DNA of 64,000 nucleotides from Sciurus carolinensis (GCF_902686445.1 NC_062232.1:33064454-33128453), one strand, 5' to 3'. Counted from the first letter of the stretch, positions 52,525 to 62,889 are shown. The notes: generated from the letters alone by a model not told the origin. Made by a program: numbers and translations.

Positions 52525-52600
52525 CTCATTTTATAAGTGACAAAACCAGACCCAGAAAGGGGGTTCTCCTGGCTTCTGGGTCACAATTTCTTCTCCTCGA
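52525..52600 (-). mobile_element. Possible MIR fragment
   Basis: CCTCATTTTATAAGTGACAA, AACCAGACCCAGAAAGGG. Weak. Confidence 0.4.
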
Positions 52601-52664
52601 TGACACTGCCATTTATTCTAAGACTGAACCGAGGTCTGAACCACACAAGTTCCCATTGGACTCT

Positions 52665-53300
52665 TTACCGTATGCTGTTTGATTGAGTACCAACTATGTC
52701 CAAGGAACAATGCTAGGCACCTGGAACGGAGAAAAGTCACAATGCTGACCATCAAGCTGCTGACGATTGAGTGGCAGAGGAAGGCAAAGGAAAGGAGGGT
52801 GACAATCTATTGGGAGAAGTGCTGTCATGGGGTGCTTTGGGTGGGACACATGTAGGGAAAGCTCCATGGTGTCATTGGGAGCTGTGGGGTGGGACACATC
52901 AGGGAAAGTTGCATGGAAGAGATGACATCTGTTCTGGGTGTGGAAGAAACAGTGAGTAGGAGCCAGGCGCAGTGGTGCACGCCTACAATCCTAGCAGCGT
53001 GGGAGGCTGAGGGAGGAGGATCAAAAATTTGAGGCCAGCCTCAGCAACTTAGTGAGGCCCTCAGCAACTGAGTCTAAATAAAATACAAAAAAGGGCTGGG
53101 GATGTGGCTCAGTGGTTAAGCATCCCTGGGTTCAATCCCTGGTACAAAAAAAAAAAAAAGTGAGTAGGTACATTTATAAGAAGGATGAGATAGGATGGGT
53201 CAGGGCGGGGGGAGGCATGGGGAAGGGCTCAGAGGCAGGGGAGTGACAGGGTGAGCGAGCAGAGCTGCCAGGGGTCAGGGGTCACTTGCAGAAAATAGAA
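52665..53300 (+). repeat. Ancient interspersed repeat, split by a SINE
   Basis: GATTGAGTACCAACTATGTC, CAATGCTAGGCACCTGGAAC open the old family. GGAAGAGATGACATCTGTTC and GGGCTCAGAGGCAGGGGAGT follow. Confidence 0.55.
52961..53158 (+). mobile_element. B1-dID SINE with TSD
   Basis: Full composite flanked by AGTGAGTAGG at 52951-52960 and 53159-53168. Confidence 0.97.
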
Positions 53301-53640
53301 TCCACTCCAGCCAGTCAAAACAGAAAAGGATTCCTTGTGGGGTATTAAGTGGCTAACAGGATTATTTGGAGAGCCGAAGAAGGCCACTTGATGCTGACGG
53401 AAGTTTCCCAAAGCCACACCACAGAACTGAGCCGCCGCCCTCAGGGAAGCCATGGTGGTTCCCAGCCTCAATCCACAGCAACGAAATACATTCCCCTCTC
53501 TCTTTGACGGAGATCCAAACTCAAGCCTCACGGCAGAACGTCTCGTGGGCAGAACCTCCTCACGCCTGCCACCCTAGCTGCAAGGGAGTCTGGGAAATGT
53601 ATTGCTGTACTGTGTAAAAGAAGTGGAAATGATAGGCCAA
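53301..53640. other. Possible old repeat, no gene
   Basis: CTGAGCCGCCGCCCTCAGGG and AAGCCATGGTGGTTCCCAGC resemble an old mammalian repeat. Not assigned. Confidence 0.35.
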
Positions 53641-54130
53641 GTTGCTGTGTCTCTCGAAAGTTCACTTGAAGGAAAACAAGCGCAGAGTTATCTTTGCAGA
53701 AATATCCTCAGCTCTTAGGGGTTCTTTATTGTGTCTCCCTCATGGCCTCCGCCCCAGCCCCCCATTTATAGGCATGCCAGAGGCGTTCATTAAGCCCTCC
53801 AGAACGCCTGAGCTTATTAACCGGCCTCCTCACTACTTGATCTCCGGGGTGGGCAGGTATCAAGATGAATAAAGGCAAACTCTTTTTCTTTTTCTTTTTC
53901 TTTTTTTTTTTTTTTCCAGTTTTGCCTGGAATAAATTGCTACTTTCTTGAACACACAGAAGGTGTATTATTAGGAAGGTGTTCTGTATTATTACTGAGAA
54001 CAATTATTCAGAAGCCTAGAGCTGACTGGGTTATATTCTCGGAGGAGAAATTCCAGCAACCATTACTCATTAACTTTTTTGCTTGCAAAAATAACACTTT
54101 TCGTTGCCCTATGTGGCTTCCCACCCAAGA
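53641..54130. promoter_or_regulatory. Candidate conserved noncoding element
   Basis: Repeat-free apart from a CT-rich run at 53880-53916. Contains CGTTCATTAAGCCC, GAGCTTATTAACCGG, GGTGTATTATTAGG and TTACTCATTAACTTTT. Frames across it are weak. Inferred enhancer-like DNA. Confidence 0.3.
53880..53916. repeat. (CTTTTT)n run
   Basis: Three CTTTTT units then T15. Confidence 0.9.
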
Positions 54131-54480
54131 AGGGACTCGCTCCTCCAGGAACCCGTGGATGACGGGGAAGGCAGAGATCTCCATCCTGAGCCCCGTTCTG
54201 TCCAGCGAGTTGTCCCTGGACGGGACCCGATGGAGCACCCCACAGAAAAGGCTTGGGAATGAAGCTTCCACTTGGGAAAAGAAAAGTGTGTTTTCAGAGA
54301 AGTCCCAGGACTGCGGCTAGTGATTGAAGCCCCTTCTGCCCAGGCCTCTCTGGAAGTGACAGGTCAGGTGGTGGGGTGCTTTCCCCCACTGACCAACCGA
54401 ACCATGCTCGCTCTGCCCTGGTATCAGGAAGGCAGAGCCCCTGGAATCAGACATCTGTCCCCACAGGAGGCGCAGAAGGC
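54131..54480. other. Unique sequence, no gene seen
   Basis: A 151-codon forward frame (53865-54320) begins in the T tract. Not accepted. Confidence 0.4.
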
Positions 54481-54481
54481 C

Positions 54482-54559
54482 TAATTAATTAATGTCTGTG
54501 GAGCACCTGTATGGCCTCCAATGAGAGGTGGAAAGCGACCACAAGCCCAATTAATTACC
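54482..54559. promoter_or_regulatory. Paired TAATTA cluster with E-box
   Basis: TAATTAATTAAT (54482-54493), E-box CACCTG (54504-54509) and CAATTAATTACC (54548-54559) lie within 78 bp. Homeodomain and bHLH-type sites. Function inferred. Confidence 0.4.
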
Positions 54560-54853
54560 ACTACTGATGGAGCCTTCCGGCCTGCCTCCCCCGTTCATTC
54601 CAGCCCAAGCTCAGGGCAGCGTCAGACAGGAACCAACCGAGGGGGCCATTGACTGGGAAGAAAAGCCAGCTGAGCCCAGAGCTCCTGGCCAGAGCCTCAG
54701 CTCCCTGCAAGCACTCAGGATCACTGGAGGTTTTCTGTGCACGACCAGTTTGCTCAGAAAAAAATGACTATATTCCTCAGAGTATCCGAATTTCTTCTCC
54801 AAGTGTTTTTCTCCTCCAAACAAGGCACTAGAGTTAAATTGAGACATTCATCT
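54560..54853. other. Unique sequence, no gene seen
   Basis: No repeat or gene recognised. Confidence 0.4.
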
Positions 54854-54869
54854 AAACCTCTGGTCCCTG

Positions 54870-55082
54870 TCAGGTGTGGTGGCACATGCCTCTAATCCCA
54901 GAGGCTCAAGAGGCTGAGGCAGGAGGATCAAAAGTTTGAGGCCAGCCTCAGCAACTTAGGGAGGCCCTAAGCAACTCAGTGAGACCCTGTCTCAAAATAA
55001 AATATAAAAAAGGGCTGGGGATGTGGCTCAGTGGTTAAGCGCCTCTGGGTTCAATCCCTGGTACAAAATTAATAAATAAATA
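54870..55082 (+). mobile_element. B1-dID SINE with TSD
   Basis: Full composite. Left flank AAACCTCTGGTCCC (54854-54867), right flank AAACTCTGGCCCC (55083-55095). Confidence 0.95.
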
Positions 55083-55096
55083 AAACTCTGGCCCCC

Positions 55097-55236
55097 GGGA
55101 CTGGGGTTGTGGCTCAGTGGTAGAGCGCTTGCCTGGCACGTGTGAGGTGCTGGGTTGGATCCTCAGCACCACATAAAAATAAATAAACAAAATAAAGGTA
55201 TTGTGTCATCTACAACTAAAAATATTTTTTTTAAAA
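55097..55236 (+). mobile_element. ID SINE with long unique tail
   Basis: ID body with GTTGTGGCTCAGTGGTAGAG and TTGGATCCTCAGCACC, then a tail AAATAAACAAAATAAAGGTA, TTGTGTCATCTACAACTAA. Flanked by AAACTCTGGCCCC and AAACCCTCTGGCCCC (55237). Confidence 0.95.
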
Positions 55237-55305
55237 AAACCCTCTGGCCCCTGTTTTAAAGTGGATTGGATCCCTCATGAATATCTGCAAACTCCAAGGA
55301 ACACA

Positions 55306-55488
55306 TTTATTTGTTTGGTACTAGAAATGGAACCCAGGGGTACTTTGCCACTGAGCTACATCCCCAGTCTTTTTCTGAATTATTTTGATACAGGGGCTCC
55401 CTCAGTGCTGGCCTCTAACTTGGGATCCTCCTGCCTCAGCCTCCCACCAGTCACTGGGATTACAGGCATGCGCCACCGTGTCTGGCGC
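55306..55488 (-). mobile_element. B1-dID SINE
   Basis: Reverse composite, GGTACTAGAAATGGAACCCA to CAGGCATGCGCCACCGTG. Confidence 0.92.
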
Positions 55489-56640
55489 CAAGAACCATAT
55501 TTAAATGCACCACGGTCCAATTCAGATTCCAACATGAATCTACTTCTCCACTCCTCTGTTTTTCTTCCCCATCCTTTATCATCGCCCGCTGGACAGAGGG
55601 GAGGAAACCGAGGAAATGCTGATGTGTGAGAACTTGGTTTCAGTTGAGTCACGTGAACGCACAATCATCCATCAATCGAGAGTGGAAAATGAAGGGCTCT
55701 TTCACATTGGGTCACTTGTACACTTTATTGCGTAAGAGGTCACTGGGTGTTTAATGTTCACAGCCTCCAGCCAGCTCGTCCTCCTGGATGTAAGTTCAAG
55801 GTCACCTCAGTCTTCCTTTGTCTGCAGGCCACCAGAGCTAAGGTGGCTCTGGGAACTAGTAGTGTTGACACACTAGAGCATGCAGGGAAGCTGGAGGTGG
55901 CCACTCAAGGTCAAGGTTAGACAGGACAGGATGTGTAGGACCTGGGCCTGCGTGACCAAAATCTGTAAAGTCAAGGGCTGCGTGACCCGGGCTTGTGTGG
56001 ACCAAGTCTGTGTGGCATGGCAGTCGCTGCCTTCTTCCCTGGCCTGACCCAGAAGAGGGAGATGCTTCTGTGAGAAAGCAAGAGCCAGAAACGTAGGGGC
56101 AATGGGGTGCACGCTGGCAGACGTGAGGTGGTCAGCGAGCACTCCTGGGGAGCACTTCCGGCGACCCTCTCGGAGGCTCTTTCCTCCTCAGCCCTGCCTT
56201 TCGGCCATTCCGCTTCTCACACGCACCTCCTGCTGCTTTCCGGTGGACAATGAGCTAGGAGCTGTGTGTGCAGTGGCCCGGGCCACCAATCCTGCCTCTC
56301 TGGGTGACAGCACAGGCTTGTTTTCTTTACCTTTGCTGACCTTACAGAGCAGGGGCCCCGGCCACATTGCTCAGGCCAGGGAAGGCCCCGAGGCCTGGCA
56401 GGCTTGCAAACTGGGGAGAGACGCTGGGAACGCCACGTGGGGAACCGGCAACCTTCATTATTAATACCCAGGGTTAATATTTAATGTCAGAAAACTGCAA
56501 CTCGCTTCTTCACGCGTCATCAGAACTGCCCCGGTCACACCAGCAGGGACTCTTCCATCCCAGCACCCCCTAAAGCTCCATGCCAAGACCAACAAAGCAG
56601 TTGAGGTCTCCTTCAAATTTTAGGTGCAAAATGAATTCTC
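55489..56640. other. Unique sequence with small repeats
   Basis: 55931-56017 has an imperfect repeat of a GGSCTGCGTGACC-type word and CTGTGTGG. GTTAATATTTAAT (56473-56485) is two mismatches from an HNF1 site. No gene seen. Confidence 0.4.
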
Positions 56641-56655
56641 AAAAAAGCAAATTCA

Positions 56656-56854
56656 CCAGGTGCGGTGGTGAACACCTGTCATCCCAGAGGCTTGGGAGGC
56701 TGAGGCAGGAGGATCACAAGTTGGAGGCCAGCCTCAGCAACTTAGCGAGGCCCTAAGCAACTCAGTGAAACCCTGTCTCTAAATAAAACATAAAAAGGAC
56801 TGGGGATGTGGCTCAGCGGTTAAGCACCCCTGGGATTAATCCCCAGTACCAAAA
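56656..56854 (+). mobile_element. B1-dID SINE with perfect TSD
   Basis: Full composite flanked by AAAAGCAAATTCA at 56643-56655 and 56855-56867. Confidence 0.97.
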
Positions 56855-57074
56855 AAAAGCAAATTCAAATGAACTAAGGCTAATTCTTTTCTTGCTTTTG
56901 AAATTACTACTAATATTCTGTGTTCAAGTGCCAGGACATTTGAGAGACGGGGCGAGAGTAAGTGAGTACAACCTTTGATATAGGAAAGTTTCATTCCTCT
57001 GAGTATTTTGTGTGTGGTTGATATTCTGCAAGCATTTTTGTCAATTTTTTGAGTTGTAAATAGACACAATATCT

Positions 57075-57140
57075 TCGTTTTATTTATTTACGTTTATGCA
57101 GTGCTGAGGATCAAACCCGGTCCCCCGCCCCTGGCAGGAT
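57075..57140 (-). mobile_element. ID SINE remnant
   Basis: Only the B-box end is clear: GCAGTGCTGAGGATCAAACC. Confidence 0.5.
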
Positions 57141-57474
57141 TTCTCCATCGCTAGCAGTCAGCTCAACCGCAAGATCTGGTGGGCATCCTGAGATAAGTTC
57201 AAGATATGGAAAGAACAGGACTATCTACCGCTTAAGCAATCGGCTCATTCTAACTACCAAAACCAACCTGTTCCGCCACCTGGGGCACAACCAGCACCTG
57301 GGAGGGACCTCTATGGCACAGGACTGGTCTGCTTGCTCGCTAACCCCAGAATGGTCCCCTGACATTGTGACCACACAAAACACCAAGGACCCATCTCCAA
57401 AGACTGCCAGGCGGTGGGTGGCCCAGCCTTGAAATGAGAACCCCTGACCCGGGACACACGAGCTGCGGCCAGTG
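57141..57474. other. Unique sequence, no gene seen
   Basis: No repeat or gene recognised. Confidence 0.4.
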
Positions 57475-57720
57475 TAGATGTTTTGCCCACCACAGGGGCG
57501 GGGAAGCAAAGTCAGATTTTTCCAAGGCCAGCAGAGCCAGGCAGCGAAGGTGGCACGGTCTGAAGCGAGCACAGTGGCCCACCCCTCCCCCGCGCCACCT
57601 ACAGCCCAGCCCGCCCCCTCCCCCAGCCGGGCCGCAGTCTCCTCCCCTCTCTACTGAGAGCAGGCCCGCCTCCATTGGGGTGGGGAGTGGCCGCGACTTG
57701 CAAAGCTTTCATCTTTAAGA
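57475..57720. promoter_or_regulatory. GC-rich promoter-like block
   Basis: GC box GGGGCGGGG (57495-57503), a C-rich stretch with further GC boxes near 57608-57630, and an inverted CCAAT box ATTGG (57674-57678). About 12 CpG. No downstream exon recognised. Confidence 0.35.
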
Positions 57721-57888
57721 CTTCAAAGAACAGCCTAGAAAAAATGCCCTGGGCACAATTTTCCAGGATCCAGGAAACTGAATGACTCACCTGGGCTGGC
57801 ACCAGCCTGAGGTCCCGGCTTGCCTCCCTAGACTTGAACCACACCTACCAGAACTCACCTTAGTACTGGCTCAAAGCAGGCATATTTT

Positions 57889-57905
57889 GGGGGGGGGGGG
57901 GGGGG

Positions 57906-57941
<36 letters not shown>
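57889..57941. repeat. G17 run followed by T34 run
   Basis: Seventeen G (57889-57905), AA, then 34 T (57908-57941). The T run is the tail side of a reverse SINE. Confidence 0.9.
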
Positions 57942-57942
<1 letters not shown>

Positions 57943-58138
57943 TAGCAGGGATTGAACCCAGGGTCACTCAACCACTGAGCCACATCCCCAGCCCTATTTT
58001 GTATTTTATTGAGAGACAGGGTCTCTCTGAGTTGCTCAGGGCCTCACTAAGTTGCTGAGACTGGCTTTGAACTCTCTATCCTCCTGCCTCAGCCTCCCGA
58101 GCTGCTGGGATTGCAGGCATGCGCCACTGTGCCCCGCA
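57907..58138 (-). mobile_element. B1-dID SINE
   Basis: Reverse composite, GCAGGGATTGAACCCAGGGT to CAGGCATGCGCCACTGTG. Confidence 0.95.
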
Positions 58139-58172
58139 AGGCAGACATTCTTAAATGGACCCATTACCTACG

Positions 58173-58363
58173 GAGCTGGGCACAGTGGCATATGCCTGTA
58201 ATCCCAGCAGCTCAGGAGGCTGAAGCAAGAGAATCACAAGTTCAAAGCCAGCCTCAGCAATTTATCGAGACCCTAAGTAACTCAGCAAGACCCTGTGTCT
58301 AAATAAAATCTAAAAAAGGGCTGAGGAGGTGGCTCAGTGATTAAGTGCCCCTGAGTTCAATCA
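58173..58363 (+). mobile_element. B1-dID SINE
   Basis: GAGCTGGGCACAGTGGCATA to TGCCCCTGAGTTCAATCA. Head-to-head with the preceding copy, 34 bp apart. Confidence 0.94.
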
Positions 58364-58390
58364 AGAAGAAAAAGGAGGGGGAGGAAGGAA

Positions 58391-58491
58391 GGGGCTGGGG
58401 AGATAGCTCAGTTGGTAGAGTGCTTGCCTCACAAGCACAAGGTCTTGGGTTCAATCCCCAGCACCGCAAAAAAAAAAAAAAAAAAAAAAAA
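58391..58491 (+). mobile_element. ID SINE, near consensus
   Basis: GGGGCTGGGGAGATAGCTCA, GTTGGTAGAGTGCTTGCCTC, GGGTTCAATCCCCAGCACCG, then A24. A and B box regions look intact. Confidence 0.97.
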
Positions 58492-58499
58492 GTTTGATA

Positions 58500-58957
58500 G
58501 TTTACGATTTTTCTTAATCAAGCTAAACATAGACCCTACAACCTAGCCATTCCACGCCTAGGTATTTACCCAAGGAAAACACAAATGTTCATAGCAGCTT
58601 TCTGTGTAATAGCCCCAAACCGGAAACAACCCAAATGTCCACCAACAGATGAATGGATAAATAAATGGTGAAATATTCCTACATGGGATGCATCTCAGTG
58701 ATAATGGGGAACGGACTACCAGAATATGCCATATGATTCCATTTATATCAAAACTCTAGAAAATGCAAACTATTTTAAGTGATGGAAAGCAGATCAAGGG
58801 TTGCATGGGGGTGGGGGATTGGGAGAAGGGGCTGGAGCGATTACGGGGAGGCACAAGGAAATTTGGGGGGGCAATAGATTTGGTCACTTTTTTGATCGTG
58901 GTGATTTCACGGGTTTATGACGTGTTGAAGCTTACCAAATTCTATACTTTAAATATT
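58500..58957 (+). mobile_element. Old L1 3' end
   Basis: CTACAACCTAGCCATTCCAC, GTATTTACCCAAGGAAAACA, AAACAACCCAAATGTCCACC, ATGATTCCATTTATATCAAA, TGATCGTGGTGATTTCACGG. It continues at 59166-59205 after a SINE. Confidence 0.9.
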
Positions 58958-58958
58958 G

Positions 58959-59165
58959 CTGCGGGTGTTGGTGCACGCCTGTAATCCCAGAAGCTCAGGA
59001 GGCTGAGACAGGAGGATTGCAAGTTGGAGGTCAGTCTCAGCAACTTAGAGATGCCCTAAGCAACTTAGCAAGACCCTGTCTCTCAATAAAAAATAAAAAC
59101 AGGCTGAGGGTGTGGCTCAGTGGTTGAGCACCCTTGGATTCAATCCCTGGTACCAAAAATTAAAT
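58959..59165 (+). mobile_element. B1-dID SINE inside old L1
   Basis: CTGCGGGTGTTGGTGCACGC to GGATTCAATCCCTGGTACC. Interrupts the L1 3' UTR. Confidence 0.94.
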
Positions 59166-59205
59166 AAATATGGCTTATTCTATATCAATTAAATCTTAGC
59201 AAAGC

Positions 59206-59554
59206 TGGTTTTTTAAAAGATGAGTATTTTACTACATGAAAAATATACCTCCATTTTTTTTTAAATGCTAGAATTCTCCACCACCCCTCATTCCAAACAC
59301 ACACACGCAACAAATAGGGGTCCCAGGATTCCACATATCATTGAAACTATGGGATTGAGCAAGAAAAATTCTACTTTCAGCCCAAGGCAGCAATATAAAT
59401 GTGGACACCACGCTGCACGCAAGTCTGTGTGACTGAGCCAGACCTGCCTTAGATCACAGACTAAAGGGCTGACATTAAAACCAGGCAATTATTCCGGGGG
59501 CTAACTCAGGACGCTGCACCCATTTCTACCTTTTCTTCTCTGTTTCTCCAAGTT
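59206..59554. other. Unique sequence, no gene seen
   Basis: No repeat or gene recognised. Confidence 0.4.
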
Positions 59555-60130
59555 CCTCCTCGTGATGATGCACGATTCACGGCAGGAACTCCAAACCAGC
59601 TACCAAAATACTGCACCGGTGACAACTTCATCTCTTAATTACAGTAAACATTTACATATGCTCAGGCCCCGCCAGTGCAGAAAGATTCGTTAATGCAGAA
59701 ACGTGCCCTTTAACCATCCCGTTTTATTACACAAACCCCCGGGGACCTGAGCAGCCCAAGATTTGCAAAAGATGATGGAGAAATTGGCGGAGATATTAAG
59801 CCCCTTTCCAGGTGCAATTAAAAGTGGAATTGGCATTGAAGGGATCCCAGGTACCTGATCGTCCATCGGATTGCTACCGTTTGCTGCAGAAGGGGTTTTC
59901 TTTTTATTCTCATTTTCGCCTTTCCATTTCTGAATTGACAACCCTGCAGCTTTGGTTGTGCGGTCTAATATTTCCACCGTTGCCCAAGCACGGGGACTTG
60001 GAAATAAACCTGAGCGGCAAAGATCCCCATAAACATTATGAACGTTCTCCTTGCTTCAAGCCTTCAATTCTTCAATACAGACCCTCTCTGCAGGGACCAA
60101 CTTTAATCACATCGCCTCGAGCGACAGCCA
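59555..60130. promoter_or_regulatory. Candidate conserved noncoding element
   Basis: The longest clean block here: 575 bp without repeats, with TAATTA (59636-59641), GTAAACA FOX-type site (59644-59650), GTGCAATTAAAAG (59812) and CATAAACATTATG (60028). Frames on both strands (95 and 135 codons) lack known motifs. Enhancer role inferred. Confidence 0.35.
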
Positions 60131-60246
60131 GCTTGCCTGCGGAGGGGCAGCCCAGGCCAGGCGGAGAGAAGGCGGGGATGCCTAGGCGGGCTCCCCACTT
60201 TCAGGAGGATCCAGAATAGCATGCAAGGAGGAGGGATGACGATCAA

Positions 60247-60462
60247 ACCTGGGCAGTGGCGCCCGCCTGTAATCTCAGCAGCTCAGGAGGCTGAAGCAGG
60301 AGGATCGCAAGTTCAAAGCCAGCCTCAGCAACTTAGCGAGGCCCTGAGCAACTCAGTGAGACCCTATCTCGAAATAAAAAATAAAAAGGACTGGGGATGT
60401 GGCTCAGTGGTTAAGCACCCCTGGGTTCAATCCCCGGTACCAAAAAAAAAAAAAAAAAAAAA
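60247..60462 (+). mobile_element. B1-dID SINE
   Basis: Full composite, CTGGGCAGTGGCGCCCGCCT to GGTTCAATCCCCGGTACC and A20. Confidence 0.96.
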
Positions 60463-61046
60463 CTGAGCTTTGTCCCAGACTCCCCCTGTCCATCTGGTTC
60501 TCAGCGACTTCCTGGTTGTGTGAACTGGGAAAAGTGGCCCCTTCTTCCTGTGCCTCGGTTGCCTTGTCTGTTAAGCTGTGCTAAATGGGGCCCACTTTGC
60601 CAGCATGTTCTGAGGCCCGCAACCAGGGCTGCAGGTCAGTCCTCCACCTTGCGTGGTGGCTGTTCAAAGCTACCATTATCATTGACTCACAGTCGCTGGT
60701 ATTATTGTCATACCTCTCAAACCTTAGGCGGCAGAAAGGATCCCGCATGCCACCTTCCTAGCAATGAAATGATGCTCAAGTGCTCTCGCACCCTCCTTGA
60801 GAAGCACGTGTGACCTGAAAGGTGAGCCTCTACCAAATCAGCTTATGAAGTACACCTCTGGGGTCCCCTGCCCCAGATTGGCAAGAAAGGCACCTAGCTG
60901 ACTAGGTGCAGGGGCAGGTCTGAGCAGAGGGCAGGCTTGGCTACCTGGTGGGAGAGGGGCTGAGTTGGGGTCAGGGGTGTGGAATGGAGGGAAGGCAGAG
61001 GACCAGGTCAACCAAGAGGCTAGAAAGAAGTTCAAGACCACGAAGA
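60463..61046. other. Unique sequence, no gene seen
   Basis: No repeat or gene recognised. Confidence 0.4.
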
Positions 61047-61263
61047 GCTGGGCCCGGTGGTGCACATCTGTCATCCGAGCGGCTCCGGAGGCTGAGGCAG
61101 GAGGATCGCGAGTCCAAAGCCAGCCTCTGCCACTTAGCGAGGCCCTCAGCAACTCAGTGAAACCCTGTCTCTAAATAAAATAAAACAGGGCTGGGGATGT
61201 GGCTCAGTGGTCAAGTGCCCCTGAGTTCAATCCCCGGTACCAAAAATAAATAAATAAATAAAA
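61047..61263 (+). mobile_element. B1-dID SINE
   Basis: Full composite, GCTGGGCCCGGTGGTGCACA to CAATCCCCGGTACC with an (AAAT)n tail. Confidence 0.96.
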
Positions 61264-62345
61264 CTCTTTGACCTTGAGCCATGCTATGAAATCAGTCTCC
61301 ACTTTGTACACGCACATCCACGTCACTGGACCAAAGGTTCACAAAGTGCTGCTGCTTGTGACGCACTCTGCGATCCTCGCTTCTCTTCTTCCCTATTCTA
61401 GTTCAATTATCTTATGGTGGCTGTGCTCCACTTAATTGATTTTTATGGCCCACTAATGAGTTCTGATCCACAATTGAAAAATACTGGCCTAAGCAGTAAG
61501 AAAACTGATGACATCAGTAACAAGAAGTACAGGGTTGGGGGAGGGGCATAGATAGCTCCAGGTAAGAAACTTTCAGCAGCTCTGCGTCCCCAAGGAACTG
61601 GATGTCCCCATTGGCCTACATAACTGACTTCATATCAGCCTCTCCCTAAGACTGGCAGGTTTCTCGGGAGCTCATGAGGTGCTCAGGACCATCCTCGATG
61701 AGACATCTAAGCAGACACGAGTTCAGGGAAGAAAAGGCAGGTTCGACTCAGAGCGCCAGCCTTAGGAGCCAGCCAGTATTTCCCAGAAGCCCCCAGAAGA
61801 TCACGCTCCTCATTGTTCAGAACGGAGTCACCAGTCCATCGCTGAACCAGTCCCCAGCATGAGAAATAGATTCACCACCCAGCCGGCTGATAGGTACCAA
61901 AGGTTCAACCCAAGCCCTCATTACGGATGCCAGCCAAGAAACAACTCCTGGGGTTTTCAGCAGAGGTGACAAGGTTAAACAGGCAATAGACAGGAGTCCC
62001 CAGTGGCTCCCGGGGCTAACACTGGGCTGTGCAGGTGGAGGGTATGCTGGGTATTGGCCAACGTGGACAATGGGTGGGAACCAGCCACCCTGACCATGAC
62101 ATGGAGGCTGGCTGTTGGGGGCAGCCTGGAAGACTGAGAACAGTGTGCCTGTTGGTACCCAGTCCCTGTCCTACCTCTAGAAAAAGACCCACACGCGACG
62201 CACCGAGAGGCAAGGCAGCCATGAGTCAGGACATGGGTAACTGAGGGCAGGAAAGTTGTCCAGAGGGGCCAGGCCTGGAAAAGTGGGGTGGCTTAGACCC
62301 AGGATGAGTTTGAAGTGGGGTTCAACCTACAAGAAGGAACATGGA
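61264..62345. other. Unique sequence, one old repeat trace
   Basis: 61400-61490 (TTATGGCCCACTAATGAGTT, TTGAAAAATACTGGCCTAAG) looks like an old DNA-transposon-like repeat. No gene seen. Confidence 0.35.
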
Positions 62346-62419
62346 AGCTATCTTAGATCTTTCTGTGCTGCTGTAACAGAAAACTACAGCCTGGGAGATT
62401 TATAAAGAACACAGGTTTA

Positions 62420-62510
62420 GGGCTGGGGATGTAGCTCAGTTGGTGGAGTGCCTGTCTCGCACACACTAGGCCCTGCGTCAGTCCCCAGCACCGCACACAA
62501 AAAAAGAAGG
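62420..62510 (+). mobile_element. ID SINE with TSD
   Basis: GGCTGGGGATGTAGCTCAGT to CCCAGCACCGCAC and A-rich tail. Flanks AGAACACAGGTTTA (62406-62419) and AGAACACAAGCTTA (62511-62524). Confidence 0.95.
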
Positions 62511-62667
62511 AGAACACAAGCTTATTTCTCAATGCCTGGTGCAAGGTCAAGGTGTCAGCATCTAATGAGTGCTTCTTGCCACATCATCACATGGCAGAAG
62601 GTAGAGGAGCAAGAGAGGGACAAACTCTGTTCTCGATGGCAGAAGAGCAAAACTACTCCTTGAGCTG

Positions 62668-62889
62668 TTTTTTTTTGTTTGTTTGTTTGGTTTGGTTTTG
62701 GTACCAGGGATTGAACCCAGGGTGTTTAACCACTGAGCCACATCCCCAGCCCTTTTTTACTTAGAGACAGGGTCTTACTAAGTCACTCAGGGCCTCGCTA
62801 AATTCCTGCAGCTGGCTTTGAATTTCTGATCCTCCTGCCTCAGCCTCCTGAGTCTCAGGGATTACAGGCATGCACCACTGTGCCCAGCT
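62668..62889 (-). mobile_element. B1-dID SINE
   Basis: Reverse composite, GGTACCAGGGATTGAACCCA to GGCATGCACCACTGTGCCC, with a GTTT-rich tail side. Confidence 0.95.

Noticed and set aside
59690..60219. Overlapping 95-codon minus and 135-codon plus frames in the candidate enhancer
   Set aside because: They conflict in strand, have no motif, and splice boundaries are not evident.
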